Positions 35,183-44,193 of a stretch of DNA of 64,000 nucleotides are shown piece after piece. The position numbers and the translations under genes were made by a program. The notes under the pieces were generated by a model. The model did no database searches. It was given only the letters and a program-made list of their open reading frames with translations, and was not told the origin of the DNA. This DNA is from CAZJVD01 sp964549505 (GTDB taxonomy: Bacteria > Bdellovibrionota > UBA1018 > CAZJVD01): NCBI GenBank assembly GCA_964549505.1, contig CAZJVD010000003.1, forward strand, positions 1 to 64,000, given 5' to 3'. The first letter of the stretch is position 1. Every line of letters begins with the position of its first letter.

Positions 35183-37921
35183 TCACTTCGGATTCGCCAG
35201 CTCCTCTTGAGCTAGCTTTTTCCAAAAGTCGTTTTCATCACTTTTTGAAATTTCTTCGAGCGTTTGCTGGATGGCTGTCTGGTAAAGACCAGCGTCACCC
35301 GTAGCGCTTAACTTCTTTAGAGCACGCAGTTTTGCGTAGCGTGTGCGGTTTTTCTGAAACCCTCTGGTGACCAGTTTGTCGTACGTTTCAGCTGCTTTTT
35401 TCCACAGGCCTTCTTGTTCGTAGAGACTCGCGATCTGAATGCTCAGTTCGTTCGCTGGCGGAATCTCGGGAATTCCAATCGACACCACGGCGGGATAGCG
35501 AAGGACCTTCTTTGCTCCCGCTGCCGACGGATCGGCGTCCATCGTTGCAACCAGCTTCTCGAGAGCCTCCGCCGAAGCAACCCGGCGATCCTGCTTTCCT
35601 AGAATCTGCGCGATCCAGTAGTACACTTGCGGATCCGTCGATGGAGCGAACTTATCCATGAGAACTTCGGCCTGCTCGGCATGCTTGCGGGTTCGATCGA
35701 GATCCTTTGCTTGATCCGCCATCACGCTCAAGATCAGCTCACGTTGGTAGGAGTAAGGAGACTCGTCAATCACTTGAGTCAGGAGGTCTTGCACTTTTTT
35801 TCCGGCGGCTTCGTCGGACTTTGTCGCATTTCGGATCGCAATCCATGCACCCTTCGCTTCTGAGAAGCTTTCCTCAGAGCGTTTCAATAAATCGTCGAGC
35901 GTAGGTTCGGATGCGAGCGCCCGAGAGGTCTGCTTCCAGTAGCGATCCATGAGTTCTGCCGACAGGCCAGGCAGTTCGAGATTCGAAGCGGCACGAGCTA
36001 AGGGCAGAAAGACATCCGCTGTCAGCGGTGTACCGACCGGTGGTATCAAGCCGATATAGCGCTCGTAGAAGCTGAGAGCCTCGAGATCTTTTCCTTGCGC
36101 CAGGATCTTTTCAATATTGGTCTTAAAAACAACTTTGAACGTGTCTCCCAAGATGATGCGTGCACGCTCCGAAACACCACCACCCATGAGAAGAGCGAGA
36201 ACCTCAACAGCGAGGTCCTCTCGTTCGACCGCAATCAAGTAGCGCACGTACTGAACATAGAGAAGGTCCTGATAGCCGGTCTCGCGAACTTCGTCTTCGC
36301 CTTTGAACTGTTTCGCTTCTTGCTCAATGAACCGTCGAGCGGTTTCCAAACCCATCCCCGCATGATCGCCGCAAGGTAACAACCGAAGACGCGCAAGTGT
36401 GGCACCCCGACTGGATGGAAAGTCATTGACGGTCCTCAAGAACCAATCGTTCGCTGCTTGCTTGAATGTTCCGCCGCGACGCCCGTTGATCTCGCCCAAC
36501 CTGAAACTTGCGCGCCAGCCGAGAACATGACCCGGACGTTTCTCTAAAAACTTTTTGAACTCGACTTCGGCCCGATCCCATTGCCGAAGGCCGTAGAGCG
36601 CTTCCCCACGATTCAAATAAACTTCCGGCTGCTTGTCTGCAAACTCAGCAAAGCGTTGAAGCGCCTGCGCGTACGAAGCAATCGCCTGATCGTACTGATT
36701 TCGATAGAGGAAGAGGTTTCCGATGCGAAACGCAGCAAGTGCTTGCGCGCTCTTATTCGTCGAGTTCTGAGTGATCCACTCGTACTCGGGCAACGCGCGA
36801 TCGGTCTGGCGTAACTGATAGAGACTCTCTGCGGCCCCCAAATGAAAAACCCAAGCCAGTCGGTGGGAACTGTGGTTTCGAATCAGCTTGAGAAACCCTT
36901 CAAGAGCGGTGAGTGTTCCTCCGTCATTGAACGACTTCGCTGCGATGTACGTCGACGCGAACACCGTCACTCCAGAGTTTGGATCTCCTAACGTCAGCTT
37001 TTCTAAGATGTCGTTCGCGGCCACTTGATGACCGAGACGAACCAGTGCGCTCGCTTTCAGGAACTGCATTTCTTCGATGTGGTGTGATTTGGGATAATCG
37101 TGTTCGATAAACTCGACGGTTCGGATCGCAAGACCGAATTTAGATTTTCCGTACAGATCGAGGGCCATCCGCGCGAGCTCGGCGTCCTTATCTAGCCCTT
37201 CGGGATGTAGGTATTTGAAATCGCGATCCGGATTTGAAATCGAGAACCATTGCGAAAAGTCGACCTGGGTATGGGCCGGTAGAAAATCGAGGAAAAAGTC
37301 ACTCTCCTCGGAGAGCGGCAATGAGCAGAAGCGCACGGCGTCTGCTGCTTCGATGTCCTTACGCCGCTTGACCGATCGCTGCTGTGCTCGTGCCTGAGCC
37401 ATTTTCCGTGCTTCTTCCAATGCGGTTCGACGTCTTTCCTGCTCCTGTTGGACACGCACCTGAGCAATCGTAGGTCCCTTACCCAGCCAAAAATCCATCA
37501 CCCATCGAGATGGGGAGGCTTCCCGAAACTCAAAATGCTCCATCTTAGGATTGGCGGGTGCATCAGCATCCGTCGGAAAGCGCCAGGTTCCCTGGACGAC
37601 AAGGCCCTCTTTCTTTTCATGGAACTCGATGGATCGAAGGCGGTAGTCGCCCAGCTTAGCGAACTCGTCGACCCACTGCTTTTCGTTTCCGAAAGGTGCG
37701 CCAAGGTCGACAAGGGCCATCCCCGGAAAGAAGACTTCAAACTGGTCTTTTTCGAATCGTACTTCCGGCTTGATTCCGGCATCGAGAAAAATCGTGAAGC
37801 GACTGTGTGTCGAGAGTGTTTCAAGCTGAATGGGTTTTGACGGTGCATCGGCGTGCGCGACGAGCGTCACCAAAGCGACGCCCCAAAAGATGAGCGAAAA
37901 TGATTTCGAAATCCCCCGCAC
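35183..37921 (-). CDS. Exported TPR-repeat protein
   Basis: The 912-residue protein has a signal peptide (SFSLIFWGVALVTLVAHADA). The N-terminal beta-rich domain (about 35-140, LSTHSRFTIFLDAGIKPEVRFEKDQFEVFFPGM) is perhaps AMIN-like. A helical linker rich in Gln/Arg (about 155-195) and then many TPR-like helical pairs to the end follow (for example SAQALAAFRIGNLFLYRNQYDQAIASYAQALQRF). It is probably periplasmic or attached to the outer membrane. It shares a transcript with the sigma-54 activator (18 bp apart), and the position ahead of flgB suggests a role in flagellar assembly or in sensing it; this is inference. Confidence 0.75.
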   Translation of the reverse strand: MRGISKSFSLIFWGVALVTLVAHADAPSKPIQLETLSTHSRFTIFLDAGIKPEVRFEKDQFEVFFPGMALVDLGAPFGNEKQWVDEFAKLGDYRLRSIEFHEKKEGLVVQGTWRFPTDADAPANPKMEHFEFREASPSRWVMDFWLGKGPTIAQVRVQQEQERRRTALEEARKMAQARAQQRSVKRRKDIEAADAVRFCSLPLSEESDFFLDFLPAHTQVDFSQWFSISNPDRDFKYLHPEGLDKDAELARMALDLYGKSKFGLAIRTVEFIEHDYPKSHHIEEMQFLKASALVRLGHQVAANDILEKLTLGDPNSGVTVFASTYIAAKSFNDGGTLTALEGFLKLIRNHSSHRLAWVFHLGAAESLYQLRQTDRALPEYEWITQNSTNKSAQALAAFRIGNLFLYRNQYDQAIASYAQALQRFAEFADKQPEVYLNRGEALYGLRQWDRAEVEFKKFLEKRPGHVLGWRASFRLGEINGRRGGTFKQAANDWFLRTVNDFPSSRGATLARLRLLPCGDHAGMGLETARRFIEQEAKQFKGEDEVRETGYQDLLYVQYVRYLIAVEREDLAVEVLALLMGGGVSERARIILGDTFKVVFKTNIEKILAQGKDLEALSFYERYIGLIPPVGTPLTADVFLPLARAASNLELPGLSAELMDRYWKQTSRALASEPTLDDLLKRSEESFSEAKGAWIAIRNATKSDEAAGKKVQDLLTQVIDESPYSYQRELILSVMADQAKDLDRTRKHAEQAEVLMDKFAPSTDPQVYYWIAQILGKQDRRVASAEALEKLVATMDADPSAAGAKKVLRYPAVVSIGIPEIPPANELSIQIASLYEQEGLWKKAAETYDKLVTRGFQKNRTRYAKLRALKKLSATGDAGLYQTAIQQTLEEISKSDENDFWKKLAQEELANPK

Positions 37922-37978
37922 TGAGCCTCCTGCTGCCGGCGTTCCCTACGTCAAGCGGCTTCTTGCCACATAAATAGG

Positions 37979-37998
37979 CAAAGCAATCCTGGTGCCAA
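37979..37998 (-). promoter_or_regulatory. Sigma-54 (-24/-12) promoter
   Basis: On the minus strand TTGGCACC-AGGAT-TGCTTTG contains GG (37995-37996) and GC (37983-37984) separated by exactly 10 bases, and matches TGGCAC-N5-TTGC. Transcription would begin near 37971, giving a leader of about 50 bases before the TPR gene and then the sigma-54 activator. Confidence 0.7.
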
Positions 37999-38122
37999 GC
38001 TTGCCGATGAAAAACCTTCCGTGCGATTTGCACAGTTCGTCTTCAAGAGCTTGATCTAAATCAAAAAAAATCCGATGTGTTTCGCACATGAGAAATGCTA
38101 AAAACAGAATGCGCCAAAAAAC

Positions 38123-38157
38123 CTTGACCTCGCGTCAGTTCCTCTACGAAAATTGAT
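38123..38157 (+). promoter_or_regulatory. Possible promoter of the lipoprotein gene
   Basis: TTGACC near 38123 and an extended -10-like TGCTAAAT just ahead of the ATG are seen in an AT-richer stretch of the 249-bp divergent region 37922-38170. Spacing is not ideal, so this is only a candidate. An oligo-A stretch (AAATCAAAAAAAATC) lies around 38057-38071. Confidence 0.25.
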
Positions 38158-38170
38158 GCTAAATTGACAA

Positions 38171-38767
38171 ATGACCTCACCAAAACATTCTCGTCACAAC
38201 GTCTTTTTGAAACTCCTCGCAACCACCGTCGCTTTGAGCACAAGCGCGTGCACGATCCTTTTTGGTAACGTTCGTCCTTCGGCCGAGAAATCCGATCACT
38301 ACTCTGTCATGGATCTGTCGCGACGAGACGCTGATTGGGCCAAGTTGGAACCGACCGAGGTCGGTCGTGAGTCCGGCGAACGCGAGCCCGAAAAGACGGA
38401 AATCGCTGATGTCACCTACCAGTCGAAGTCCACCGATAGCGTGATTTCGATGAACTCGACTTGTCATGATCCGGAGATTCGTCAAGAGCGCGAAACCGGA
38501 TTGCCTGCGCTCGAAGAGCATTCGCGAACACTACTCTTAGGAATTGCTCAGAAGTCGGCCGCTCTACGTGAGACGTTCAAACTCCGCGATCTCGACGCTC
38601 TCCAGACCACGGTTACAGGAAGGTTAGACAACCGCGACGTCAAAGTTCGCTCGGTCGTCGTTAAGAACGACGAATGTCTCTACGATTTCCTCTTTCTCAC
38701 TCGCCCCGAGAACTTTGATCGCTATAAGGATCTCTTTGCCGAGTTTACTCAGTCCTTTTCGAAGTAA
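38171..38767 (+). CDS. Putative lipoprotein of unknown function
   Basis: The 198-residue protein has a signal peptide with lipobox STSAC at about 24-28 (LLATTVALSTSAC). The mature part is charged and mixed alpha/beta, with an ending (DECLYDFLFLTRPENFDRYKDLFAEFTQSF) that looks like a compact domain. It precedes mlaE by 27 bp on the same strand, so it may belong to the lipid-transport operon, but it is not recognisably MlaA, MlaB or MlaC. Confidence 0.65.
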   Translation: MTSPKHSRHNVFLKLLATTVALSTSACTILFGNVRPSAEKSDHYSVMDLSRRDADWAKLEPTEVGRESGEREPEKTEIADVTYQSKSTDSVISMNSTCHDPEIRQERETGLPALEEHSRTLLLGIAQKSAALRETFKLRDLDALQTTVTGRLDNRDVKVRSVVVKNDECLYDFLFLTRPENFDRYKDLFAEFTQSFSK

Positions 38768-38794
38768 ACCCATTTCGATAACCTAAAGGCCTCT

Positions 38795-39628
38795 ATGTCT
38801 TCAGAAGTCTTACATGAGGCAGTACCTCAATCGTGGGTCCGAAATCGCTTTCGCGTGGTCGGCTCTTACTTTTTCTCGGGCATTCGCTCGGCCGGAGGGT
38901 TCGGGATTCTAGCGAGTCAAATCTTCCGTGAGATGTTCCGGCCGCCTCTATACGCTTCGTTGATTCTCGAGCAAATCCTTCATCTGGGTATTCGCTCGCT
39001 CGTTCTCGTTCTCGTCGTCGGCCTTGCAACCGGGTCGGTGATGGCACTTCAGTTCGGATACGGTCTCGCTAAGTTCGGCGGGACGCTTTATGTTCCAAAG
39101 ATCGTTTCACTCTCAATTCTCCGTGAAATGGGGCCTGTTTTCACAAGTCTCCTGCTTGCTGGTCGAATTGGTTCTGGGATTGCCGCCGAAGTCGCTTCGA
39201 TGAAAGTCACTCAGCAAATCGATGCGATCCGCGCGCTTGGCACAAGTCCGATCAAGCGCATTGTGATTCCCCGTTTTGTGGCTACTGCCCTCGCCCTTCC
39301 GCTTCTCACCGTCGTTGCGAACTACATCGGAATCGTCGGTGGAATGCTGGTTTCCACGCATGAACTCGGTATCAACCCGGAGTTCTTTTACGCAAAAACG
39401 GTCGACACCGTCACCGTCTGGGATCTGTTAACAGGGTTGATCAAGTCCTTTGTTTTCGGGTGCTTCATCGCGATCGCAGCTTGTTGGAAAGGACTCAACA
39501 CCGAGGGCGGTACACAAGGTATCGGTAACACCACGACCTGGGTGGTGGTGAGTTCGAGTATCTTTGTGCTCGTTGCCGACTTCTTTTTGTCCAAGCTCTT
39601 TATGATCACAGGACTCTACCGAACATGA
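38795..39628 (+). CDS. mlaE: MlaE-family ABC transporter permease
   Basis: This is the permease of the MCE-type phospholipid transporter that moves lipids between inner and outer membranes. The 277-residue protein has five to six membrane helices and the family motif GRIGSGIAAEVASMKVTQQIDAIRALGTSPIKRIVIPR (about 122-159), with the conserved E and G. An N-terminal amphipathic segment is typical. It overlaps mlaF by 4 bp. Confidence 0.93.
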   Translation: MSSEVLHEAVPQSWVRNRFRVVGSYFFSGIRSAGGFGILASQIFREMFRPPLYASLILEQILHLGIRSLVLVLVVGLATGSVMALQFGYGLAKFGGTLYVPKIVSLSILREMGPVFTSLLLAGRIGSGIAAEVASMKVTQQIDAIRALGTSPIKRIVIPRFVATALALPLLTVVANYIGIVGGMLVSTHELGINPEFFYAKTVDTVTVWDLLTGLIKSFVFGCFIAIAACWKGLNTEGGTQGIGNTTTWVVVSSSIFVLVADFFLSKLFMITGLYRT

Positions 39629-40380
39629 TTCTGCCCGCACACGACACGGACGTCGCTCTCGAAATGCGACATGTGAGAAAATCGTTCGGCGACAAAGAAG
39701 TCCACAAGGACGTGAGCTTTAAACTTTACGAAGGTGAGATTCTCGGTCTTTTTGGCGGTAGCGGTACCGGGAAGTCAGTCGTTCTTCGCTCGATCATCGG
39801 TCTTGAGACACCCGATGACGGACAGATTCTCTTTGAAGGTCGCGATACGACCAGTCTTTCCGAAACCGAACTGATCGAAGTACGCATCAAGATCGGTTAC
39901 GTGTTTCAAAATGGGGCTCTCTTCGATTCGCTCACGGTCGAAGAAAATCTCGCGTACCCACTACGGGCTCATACTGACATGACCGAAGAACGGATCAAAC
40001 GACGGGTCAACGAGATGCTCGAACTCATCGACATGAAAGGCGCCAATGATTTGCTCCCGGCTGCACTTTCCGGTGGAATGCAAAAACGCGCTGGCCTCGC
40101 GCGCGCAACGATCCTTCAGCCAAAGATTATTCTGTTCGACGAACCGACCGCAGGCTTGGATCCTGTGAACACCAAACGACTCGTTCAGAACATCAAACGC
40201 CTCAAGGGCGGCGGCATGACCGGTATCTTTGTCACGCACGACATACCGGCTGCGCTTGAGATCGCGGATCGAATTGCCATCCTGCATCAAGGACGTATTC
40301 CGATTATCGACACCGTCGAGAACATCAAGAAGTCTGAAGACCCCATCGTCCGCTCGTTTCTTGACGGCACCGCGCTATAA
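39625..40380 (+). CDS. mlaF: MlaF-family ABC transporter ATPase
   Basis: The 251-residue ATPase has Walker A GGSGTGKS, signature LSGGMQKRAGLARA, Walker B IILFDEPTAGLDP and the switch histidine in IFVTHD. It drives MlaE-mediated lipid transport. The stop TAA is the first part of a 44-bp tandem repeat that occupies the gap to mlaD. Confidence 0.94.
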   Translation: MILPAHDTDVALEMRHVRKSFGDKEVHKDVSFKLYEGEILGLFGGSGTGKSVVLRSIIGLETPDDGQILFEGRDTTSLSETELIEVRIKIGYVFQNGALFDSLTVEENLAYPLRAHTDMTEERIKRRVNEMLELIDMKGANDLLPAALSGGMQKRAGLARATILQPKIILFDEPTAGLDPVNTKRLVQNIKRLKGGGMTGIFVTHDIPAALEIADRIAILHQGRIPIIDTVENIKKSEDPIVRSFLDGTAL

Positions 40381-40464
40381 CCAAATAGTGTCTGGCTACA
40401 ATTGGTAGCGCAGCCGCGTCATAACCAAATAGTGCCTGGCTACAATTGGTAGTGCATCCGCGTC
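40377..40464 (+). repeat. 44-bp tandem repeat (two copies), dispersed family
   Basis: Copies at 40377-40420 and 40421-40464 differ at three positions; the first copy includes the mlaF stop codon. Each contains a hairpin core GGCTAC-AATTG-GTAG. A third copy is found at the topA stop codon (60547-60583), so it is a dispersed repeat placed at gene ends. Confidence 0.85.
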
Positions 40465-40532
40465 ATGAGTGGCGCGATACCATTTGTGTTAGGTTGAGCG
40501 CAGAAAAGCCGAAGAGCTGATGAACGGTAGAT

Positions 40533-41426
40533 ATGTTGCGCAAACGCCTTCTTGAAGTTGAAATCAAGGTAGGGATTTTTGTGGCTGCGGGGGTAGGCCT
40601 CGTAGCCGCGGCCATTCTCTTGCTCGGCGGCGCCGATAGTCTTTTCCAACGACACATCAAGTACAACGCCTACTTCAACGAAGTCGACGGTCTCATTCCA
40701 GGATCCAAGATTATTTTGAACGGTATCCGCATCGGGGTGGTCGAAAAAGTCGGTTTTGATCTGAGCCGTCGCGAAATTCGCGTCGATCTTCAGATCGATC
40801 AAAAAAGCGCAGACTGGATTCGTCTCGACACATTGGCTGAGATTCAGACTCAAGGTGTGCTCGGCGATAAGTTCGTCTCGCTCTCGACACAGAATCTCGA
40901 CGAACCATTGTTGCCTGTGGGATCCGAAATCAAAACACGTACGACCGGTAACCTCAAACAGTTCATCGACGGTGGCGAACAACTCATGGGATCGCTCAAC
41001 GATATCGCCTCGAGTCTGGGGCGAATTCTAAGATCCTTCGAACGCGGCGGACGCAACGACGAACTTTTCGGGGGACTGGCGAAAACCGCCAGCAGTCTCG
41101 CCGAGGCATCGCACGCTTTGAAATCCCAGGTGTCCGACATGCGCATCAAGAGCGCTGTCACTCATCTTGATTCGATTCTCGACAAGATCGATTCCGGCAC
41201 TGGAACTGTCGGCGCCCTCATCAACGACCCGTCCTTGTACGATGACATCAAAATGCTTTTTGGCGGCGCGAACCGCAATCGCGTTGTCCGAAATCTAATT
41301 CGCCAAACCATTAAAGATGGCGGCAAAGACAGCGATAAAGACGGTGGAAAATCCATCGACAGCGGCAAAAACGAAACGCATCCGCCTGAACCTCAAAAAG
41401 AAGATCGTACAACCGCGAACCCATAA
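40533..41426 (+). CDS. mlaD: MlaD-family MCE protein
   Basis: This periplasmic lipid-binding subunit is anchored by one N-terminal helix (EIKVGIFVAAGVGLVAAAILLLGG). The MCE domain follows (about 36-120: YNAYFNEVDGLIPGSKIILNGIRIGVVEKVGFD, with LAEIQTQGVLGDKFVSL), then a helical region (130-250). A Lys/Asp/Gly-rich tail of short repeats (DGGKDSDKDGGK) ends the 297-residue protein. It is separated from mlaF by 152 bp containing the tandem repeat, so coupling is looser than usual. Confidence 0.9.
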   Translation: MLRKRLLEVEIKVGIFVAAGVGLVAAAILLLGGADSLFQRHIKYNAYFNEVDGLIPGSKIILNGIRIGVVEKVGFDLSRREIRVDLQIDQKSADWIRLDTLAEIQTQGVLGDKFVSLSTQNLDEPLLPVGSEIKTRTTGNLKQFIDGGEQLMGSLNDIASSLGRILRSFERGGRNDELFGGLAKTASSLAEASHALKSQVSDMRIKSAVTHLDSILDKIDSGTGTVGALINDPSLYDDIKMLFGGANRNRVVRNLIRQTIKDGGKDSDKDGGKSIDSGKNETHPPEPQKEDRTTANP

Positions 41427-41465
41427 CTAGCTAAGTAGAGCCCGTAACTAGCTAAGCAGAGCCCG
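41424..41465 (+). repeat. 21-bp tandem repeat at the mlaD stop codon
   Basis: Two copies of a 21-bp unit beginning TAACTAGCTAAG lie at 41424-41444 and 41445-41465 with one difference; the first three bases are the mlaD stop codon. The last bases (CCCGTAACTT) start a third partial copy. The 95-bp gap to the CYTH gene holds nothing else recognisable. Confidence 0.8.
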
Positions 41466-41521
41466 TAACTTGACACGGGTTGACTTGCGCCGGCACAAGC
41501 GCACGTGCAGCAATAGGATGT

Positions 41522-42100
41522 ATGCCCAATATCGAAATCAAAGCCCGCACCACTGACCTCACGAAAGCCCGCGTAACTGCTCAGAAACTTCAGACCCGAT
41601 ACATCGGCTTTCTCCATCAGATCGACACCTACTTTCACACACCGTCAGGCCGCCTCAAACTCCGTGAGATCGACGGAAAAACATTTCAACTGATCCCTTA
41701 CGCAAAGGATTACAAAGCAGGTCCGATGCGAAGCGATTACGCCTTGATCGAGATCAGCGACGCTGCTCTTGTGAAAACACTCTTCGATCGCATTCTTGGG
41801 ATTGAAGCTGTCGTCGACAAACGCCGTGAGGTCTTTTTAATCGACAATGTTCGTGTCCATCTCGACGAAGTCGCCGGCCTCGGTACGTTCATCGAGTTTG
41901 AAGCGGTCTACGGCGCGGACGAAGAAGTCACCGCTCAAACGGAAAAGGTCGCGCGTCTCATGGAGACCTTTGGAATTCGTCCGGGAGATCTCTGTGACCG
42001 GTCGTACGTTGATTACTTACTCGTCGCGGCCCGTGGGAACGTTAGCCCTAGCGAATCGCCGCAGCGCTCCTCGACCTCGTCGACCGCGCATCCAAATTGA
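41522..42100 (+). CDS. CYTH domain protein (class IV adenylate cyclase / triphosphatase type)
   Basis: The 192-residue protein starts MPNIEIKARTTDLTKAR, the CYTH N-terminal strand, with E-x-K of the ExExK metal motif (the first Glu is Asn). Paired charged strands follow (FHTPSGRLKLREIDG, LIPYAKDYKAGPMRSDYALIEI, FLIDNVRVHLDEVAGLGTFIEFEAVYG). CYTH enzymes act on nucleotide or inorganic triphosphates in the cytoplasm; substrate cannot be told here. AGGA precedes the chosen ATG; an earlier in-frame start adds residues with no homology. The last 15 residues are Ser/Pro-rich. Confidence 0.8.
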   Translation: MPNIEIKARTTDLTKARVTAQKLQTRYIGFLHQIDTYFHTPSGRLKLREIDGKTFQLIPYAKDYKAGPMRSDYALIEISDAALVKTLFDRILGIEAVVDKRREVFLIDNVRVHLDEVAGLGTFIEFEAVYGADEEVTAQTEKVARLMETFGIRPGDLCDRSYVDYLLVAARGNVSPSESPQRSSTSSTAHPN

Positions 42101-42132
42101 CTTTCCCATGCCCAAATGGGAGCTCAAAGAAC

Positions 42133-44139
42133 GTGCAAGCCTTTGTTTCTGGGGTCTTAGGCAGTTTGATTGTAACGGTAGCATTTTCGGGAATCGCGTT
42201 CTCGGCTTCGCCCGCTGGCCCGTCGCCCGGCCCTGCACCCACCCGTGCGCTCCACCCTTCGCCCGACCCTTGGTCCAATACTTGGCCCGACCCTTGGTCC
42301 AACACTTCGTCCGACCCTAGGTCCAACACTTGGCCCGAGCCATGGCAACGCATCGAAGCTTACAGTGAGCAGTCGCCCCCCTACTACCTCGGCGGAACGC
42401 CTCGCGATTGGTTGATTCGAAACGAAAAGCGCACTCCGATCACACTCGCAAACGCAATGCGTGTTCTTCTGATGTCGCAGAACGAGGAAATCCGATTGGC
42501 ATTCGGTCTCTCGGAAAAAACTGAGATCGAACTCTGGCCGACGCGTGACGGATTTGGACGCAGTACGTGGGTTTTTGCACGCTATCGCGACGAAAAATCG
42601 GACTGGCACTGGCTCTCGGATCCTTCCTTTAAGTCGGCTCTCGAGACACCTCCTATCCTTCCCAAGATCTGGGATCCAGCCTCGCCGAGCGGGTTTGAAA
42701 TCATTTTCGGTGTTGGCGGACCGACGGCCTCGCTGGTTCGACCGCGCTTTGCGAACTGTCACTGGGTCGACCGTACGACGCAAACACCCCGGCGTTTTTC
42801 CTATATTCCACTTGAGTCGGCAGAAGCGACGCGAGCGACGTGGGCAGAAAACAACGAACCTCTTTGTATCGACATGCCCCAGCCACCACGCTGGGGAGTC
42901 GAGAGCCACGGCGACAACAACATCGTGCGTTTCCAGATGTCGGACGGAACACTCTCACCCGAAATCGTCTGGGCGGACTTTGCGCCAAAAGCTAAGCCGA
43001 CGTCAGACCTGCCATCCGTACCGCCGGCAGGATCGCCATCTGGATCGCCGCCCGAGCCGCCGTCATCACAGCCGTCATCACAGCCGTCATCACAGCCGTC
43101 ATCACAGCCACCATCAACCGATCCTGTTTCTTCCCGTCCTCCTGAGACAGATCTTCCCGATTGGATAAAATCTTGGCAGACGGGTGGGCAGACAGGTTGG
43201 CCAACCGACTGGAAAGAAGGTTGGTTAACCGATATTCGCTTTCTTTCGTCGCAAATCGCCTGCACTCCTGAAAATCCAGAAGAGTCCCCCGAAGCATCCC
43301 AACCGAGCGCCATTCTTCGAAAAAACTGTGCCGATCCAGCTCACCAACTGGATCGTGTGGTGCGTTTCTTAGAAGAACGCTATCAGAATCTTGAGATCCG
43401 AACGGACGTGCATGAATTCGAATGGTACGGACTGCCTCAAAAAAATCTGATCGCGATCATCCCGGGTTCAGACCCGAAACTTGCGCCCGTCATCCTCTCG
43501 TCGCAGATCGACGCTCCATGGGCACTCGACACCTTGGACATCCATGGAAACTGGGACGTCCGTCCGACGACACAGAGTAGTCCAGGTGCGGACGATGGCG
43601 CGAGTGGAACAGCAGCGCTTTTACAAGCCGCGCGCTTCCTCAAAGCAAACCCTCATAAGAGAACATTTTGGCTGATGCACATGACAGGTTCCGAATTGCC
43701 CGCTGATAGTCTCGGCGCGCGACAAGCGGTTTCGACCATGCTCGAAAATCACCAAGACGCCGCGGCCGTCATCGTTCTGGATTCGATCGGGTTCCGAAAC
43801 GCAGACGATCCGGTCTTTCAAATCGCGCCCGGAGTCTCGCAAGAGAGCCTCGCTATCGCGGCCCTCGCTCTTTCGCTCGCGCCCACAACCGCCAACGGTT
43901 TCGAAGCACGGGTTCACGAGCGATCGGATCCTAGAAGTTTTCTCTATAACACCGACGCGGTGGTTTTCGACGATGTCGGTTTCCCGGTGGTCCTCTTCAA
44001 CGAGCATCTCAACCGCTTTGAGAATCTCTTTCGTCTTGAATACCACTCGAGTCTCGACACCGTCGATAAACTCGACCCCGTGTACGCCGAGCAGATCGCT
44101 CGAACGGCCACGATCACAGCACTCGTGCTAGCTCAGTAA
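42133..44139 (+). CDS. M28/glutaminyl-cyclase-fold protein with altered active site
   Basis: The 668-residue exported protein starts at GTG 42133 (GGGAG 10 bases upstream) with a signal peptide. A TTG at 42097 overlapping the previous stop is the alternative. Low-complexity spacers come from 24-bp and 12-bp DNA repeats. The C-terminal domain (about 380-665) has the M28 landmarks SPGADDGASGTAALLQAARF (about 484), WLMHMTGSELPADSLGAR (about 518), VLDSIG and YHSSLDTVDKLD (about 636). The first ligand, usually His in a HxDS motif, is Gln (SQIDAPW), and the catalytic Glu of the EE pair is Ser (SE). The Asp, Glu and His of the mono-zinc glutaminyl-cyclase type remain. Activity is therefore uncertain. 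Confidence 0.75.
   Translation: MQAFVSGVLGSLIVTVAFSGIAFSASPAGPSPGPAPTRALHPSPDPWSNTWPDPWSNTSSDPRSNTWPEPWQRIEAYSEQSPPYYLGGTPRDWLIRNEKRTPITLANAMRVLLMSQNEEIRLAFGLSEKTEIELWPTRDGFGRSTWVFARYRDEKSDWHWLSDPSFKSALETPPILPKIWDPASPSGFEIIFGVGGPTASLVRPRFANCHWVDRTTQTPRRFSYIPLESAEATRATWAENNEPLCIDMPQPPRWGVESHGDNNIVRFQMSDGTLSPEIVWADFAPKAKPTSDLPSVPPAGSPSGSPPEPPSSQPSSQPSSQPSSQPPSTDPVSSRPPETDLPDWIKSWQTGGQTGWPTDWKEGWLTDIRFLSSQIACTPENPEESPEASQPSAILRKNCADPAHQLDRVVRFLEERYQNLEIRTDVHEFEWYGLPQKNLIAIIPGSDPKLAPVILSSQIDAPWALDTLDIHGNWDVRPTTQSSPGADDGASGTAALLQAARFLKANPHKRTFWLMHMTGSELPADSLGARQAVSTMLENHQDAAAVIVLDSIGFRNADDPVFQIAPGVSQESLAIAALALSLAPTTANGFEARVHERSDPRSFLYNTDAVVFDDVGFPVVLFNEHLNRFENLFRLEYHSSLDTVDKLDPVYAEQIARTATITALVLAQ
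42262..42345 (+). repeat. 24-bp in-frame tandem repeat
   Basis: Three and a half units of 24 bp (42262-42285, 42286-42309, 42310-42333, then partial) encode PDPWSNTW-type octapeptides near the N-terminus of the M28-like protein. Units differ by one to four bases. Confidence 0.85.
43060..43107 (+). repeat. 12-bp in-frame tandem repeat
   Basis: Four identical 12-bp units (CCGTCATCACAG) encode PSSQ repeats in the linker before the catalytic-like domain. Identity of the units suggests recent expansion or contraction by slippage. Confidence 0.9.
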
Positions 44140-44193
44140 AGCCTCGACGGCTTTTCTTTTGGTCAGCCGCTCCACTAGCACGTAGCCGTAAGA

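Noticed and set aside
40377..40464. Tandem repeat as a CRISPR array
   Set aside because: Copies are directly adjacent with no spacers, and no cas genes are present in the window.
42048..43313. Several long frames on both strands within the M28-like gene
   Set aside because: They arise from the repetitive, stop-poor Pro/Ser-coding DNA; only the listed plus-strand frame has a signal peptide and domain motifs.
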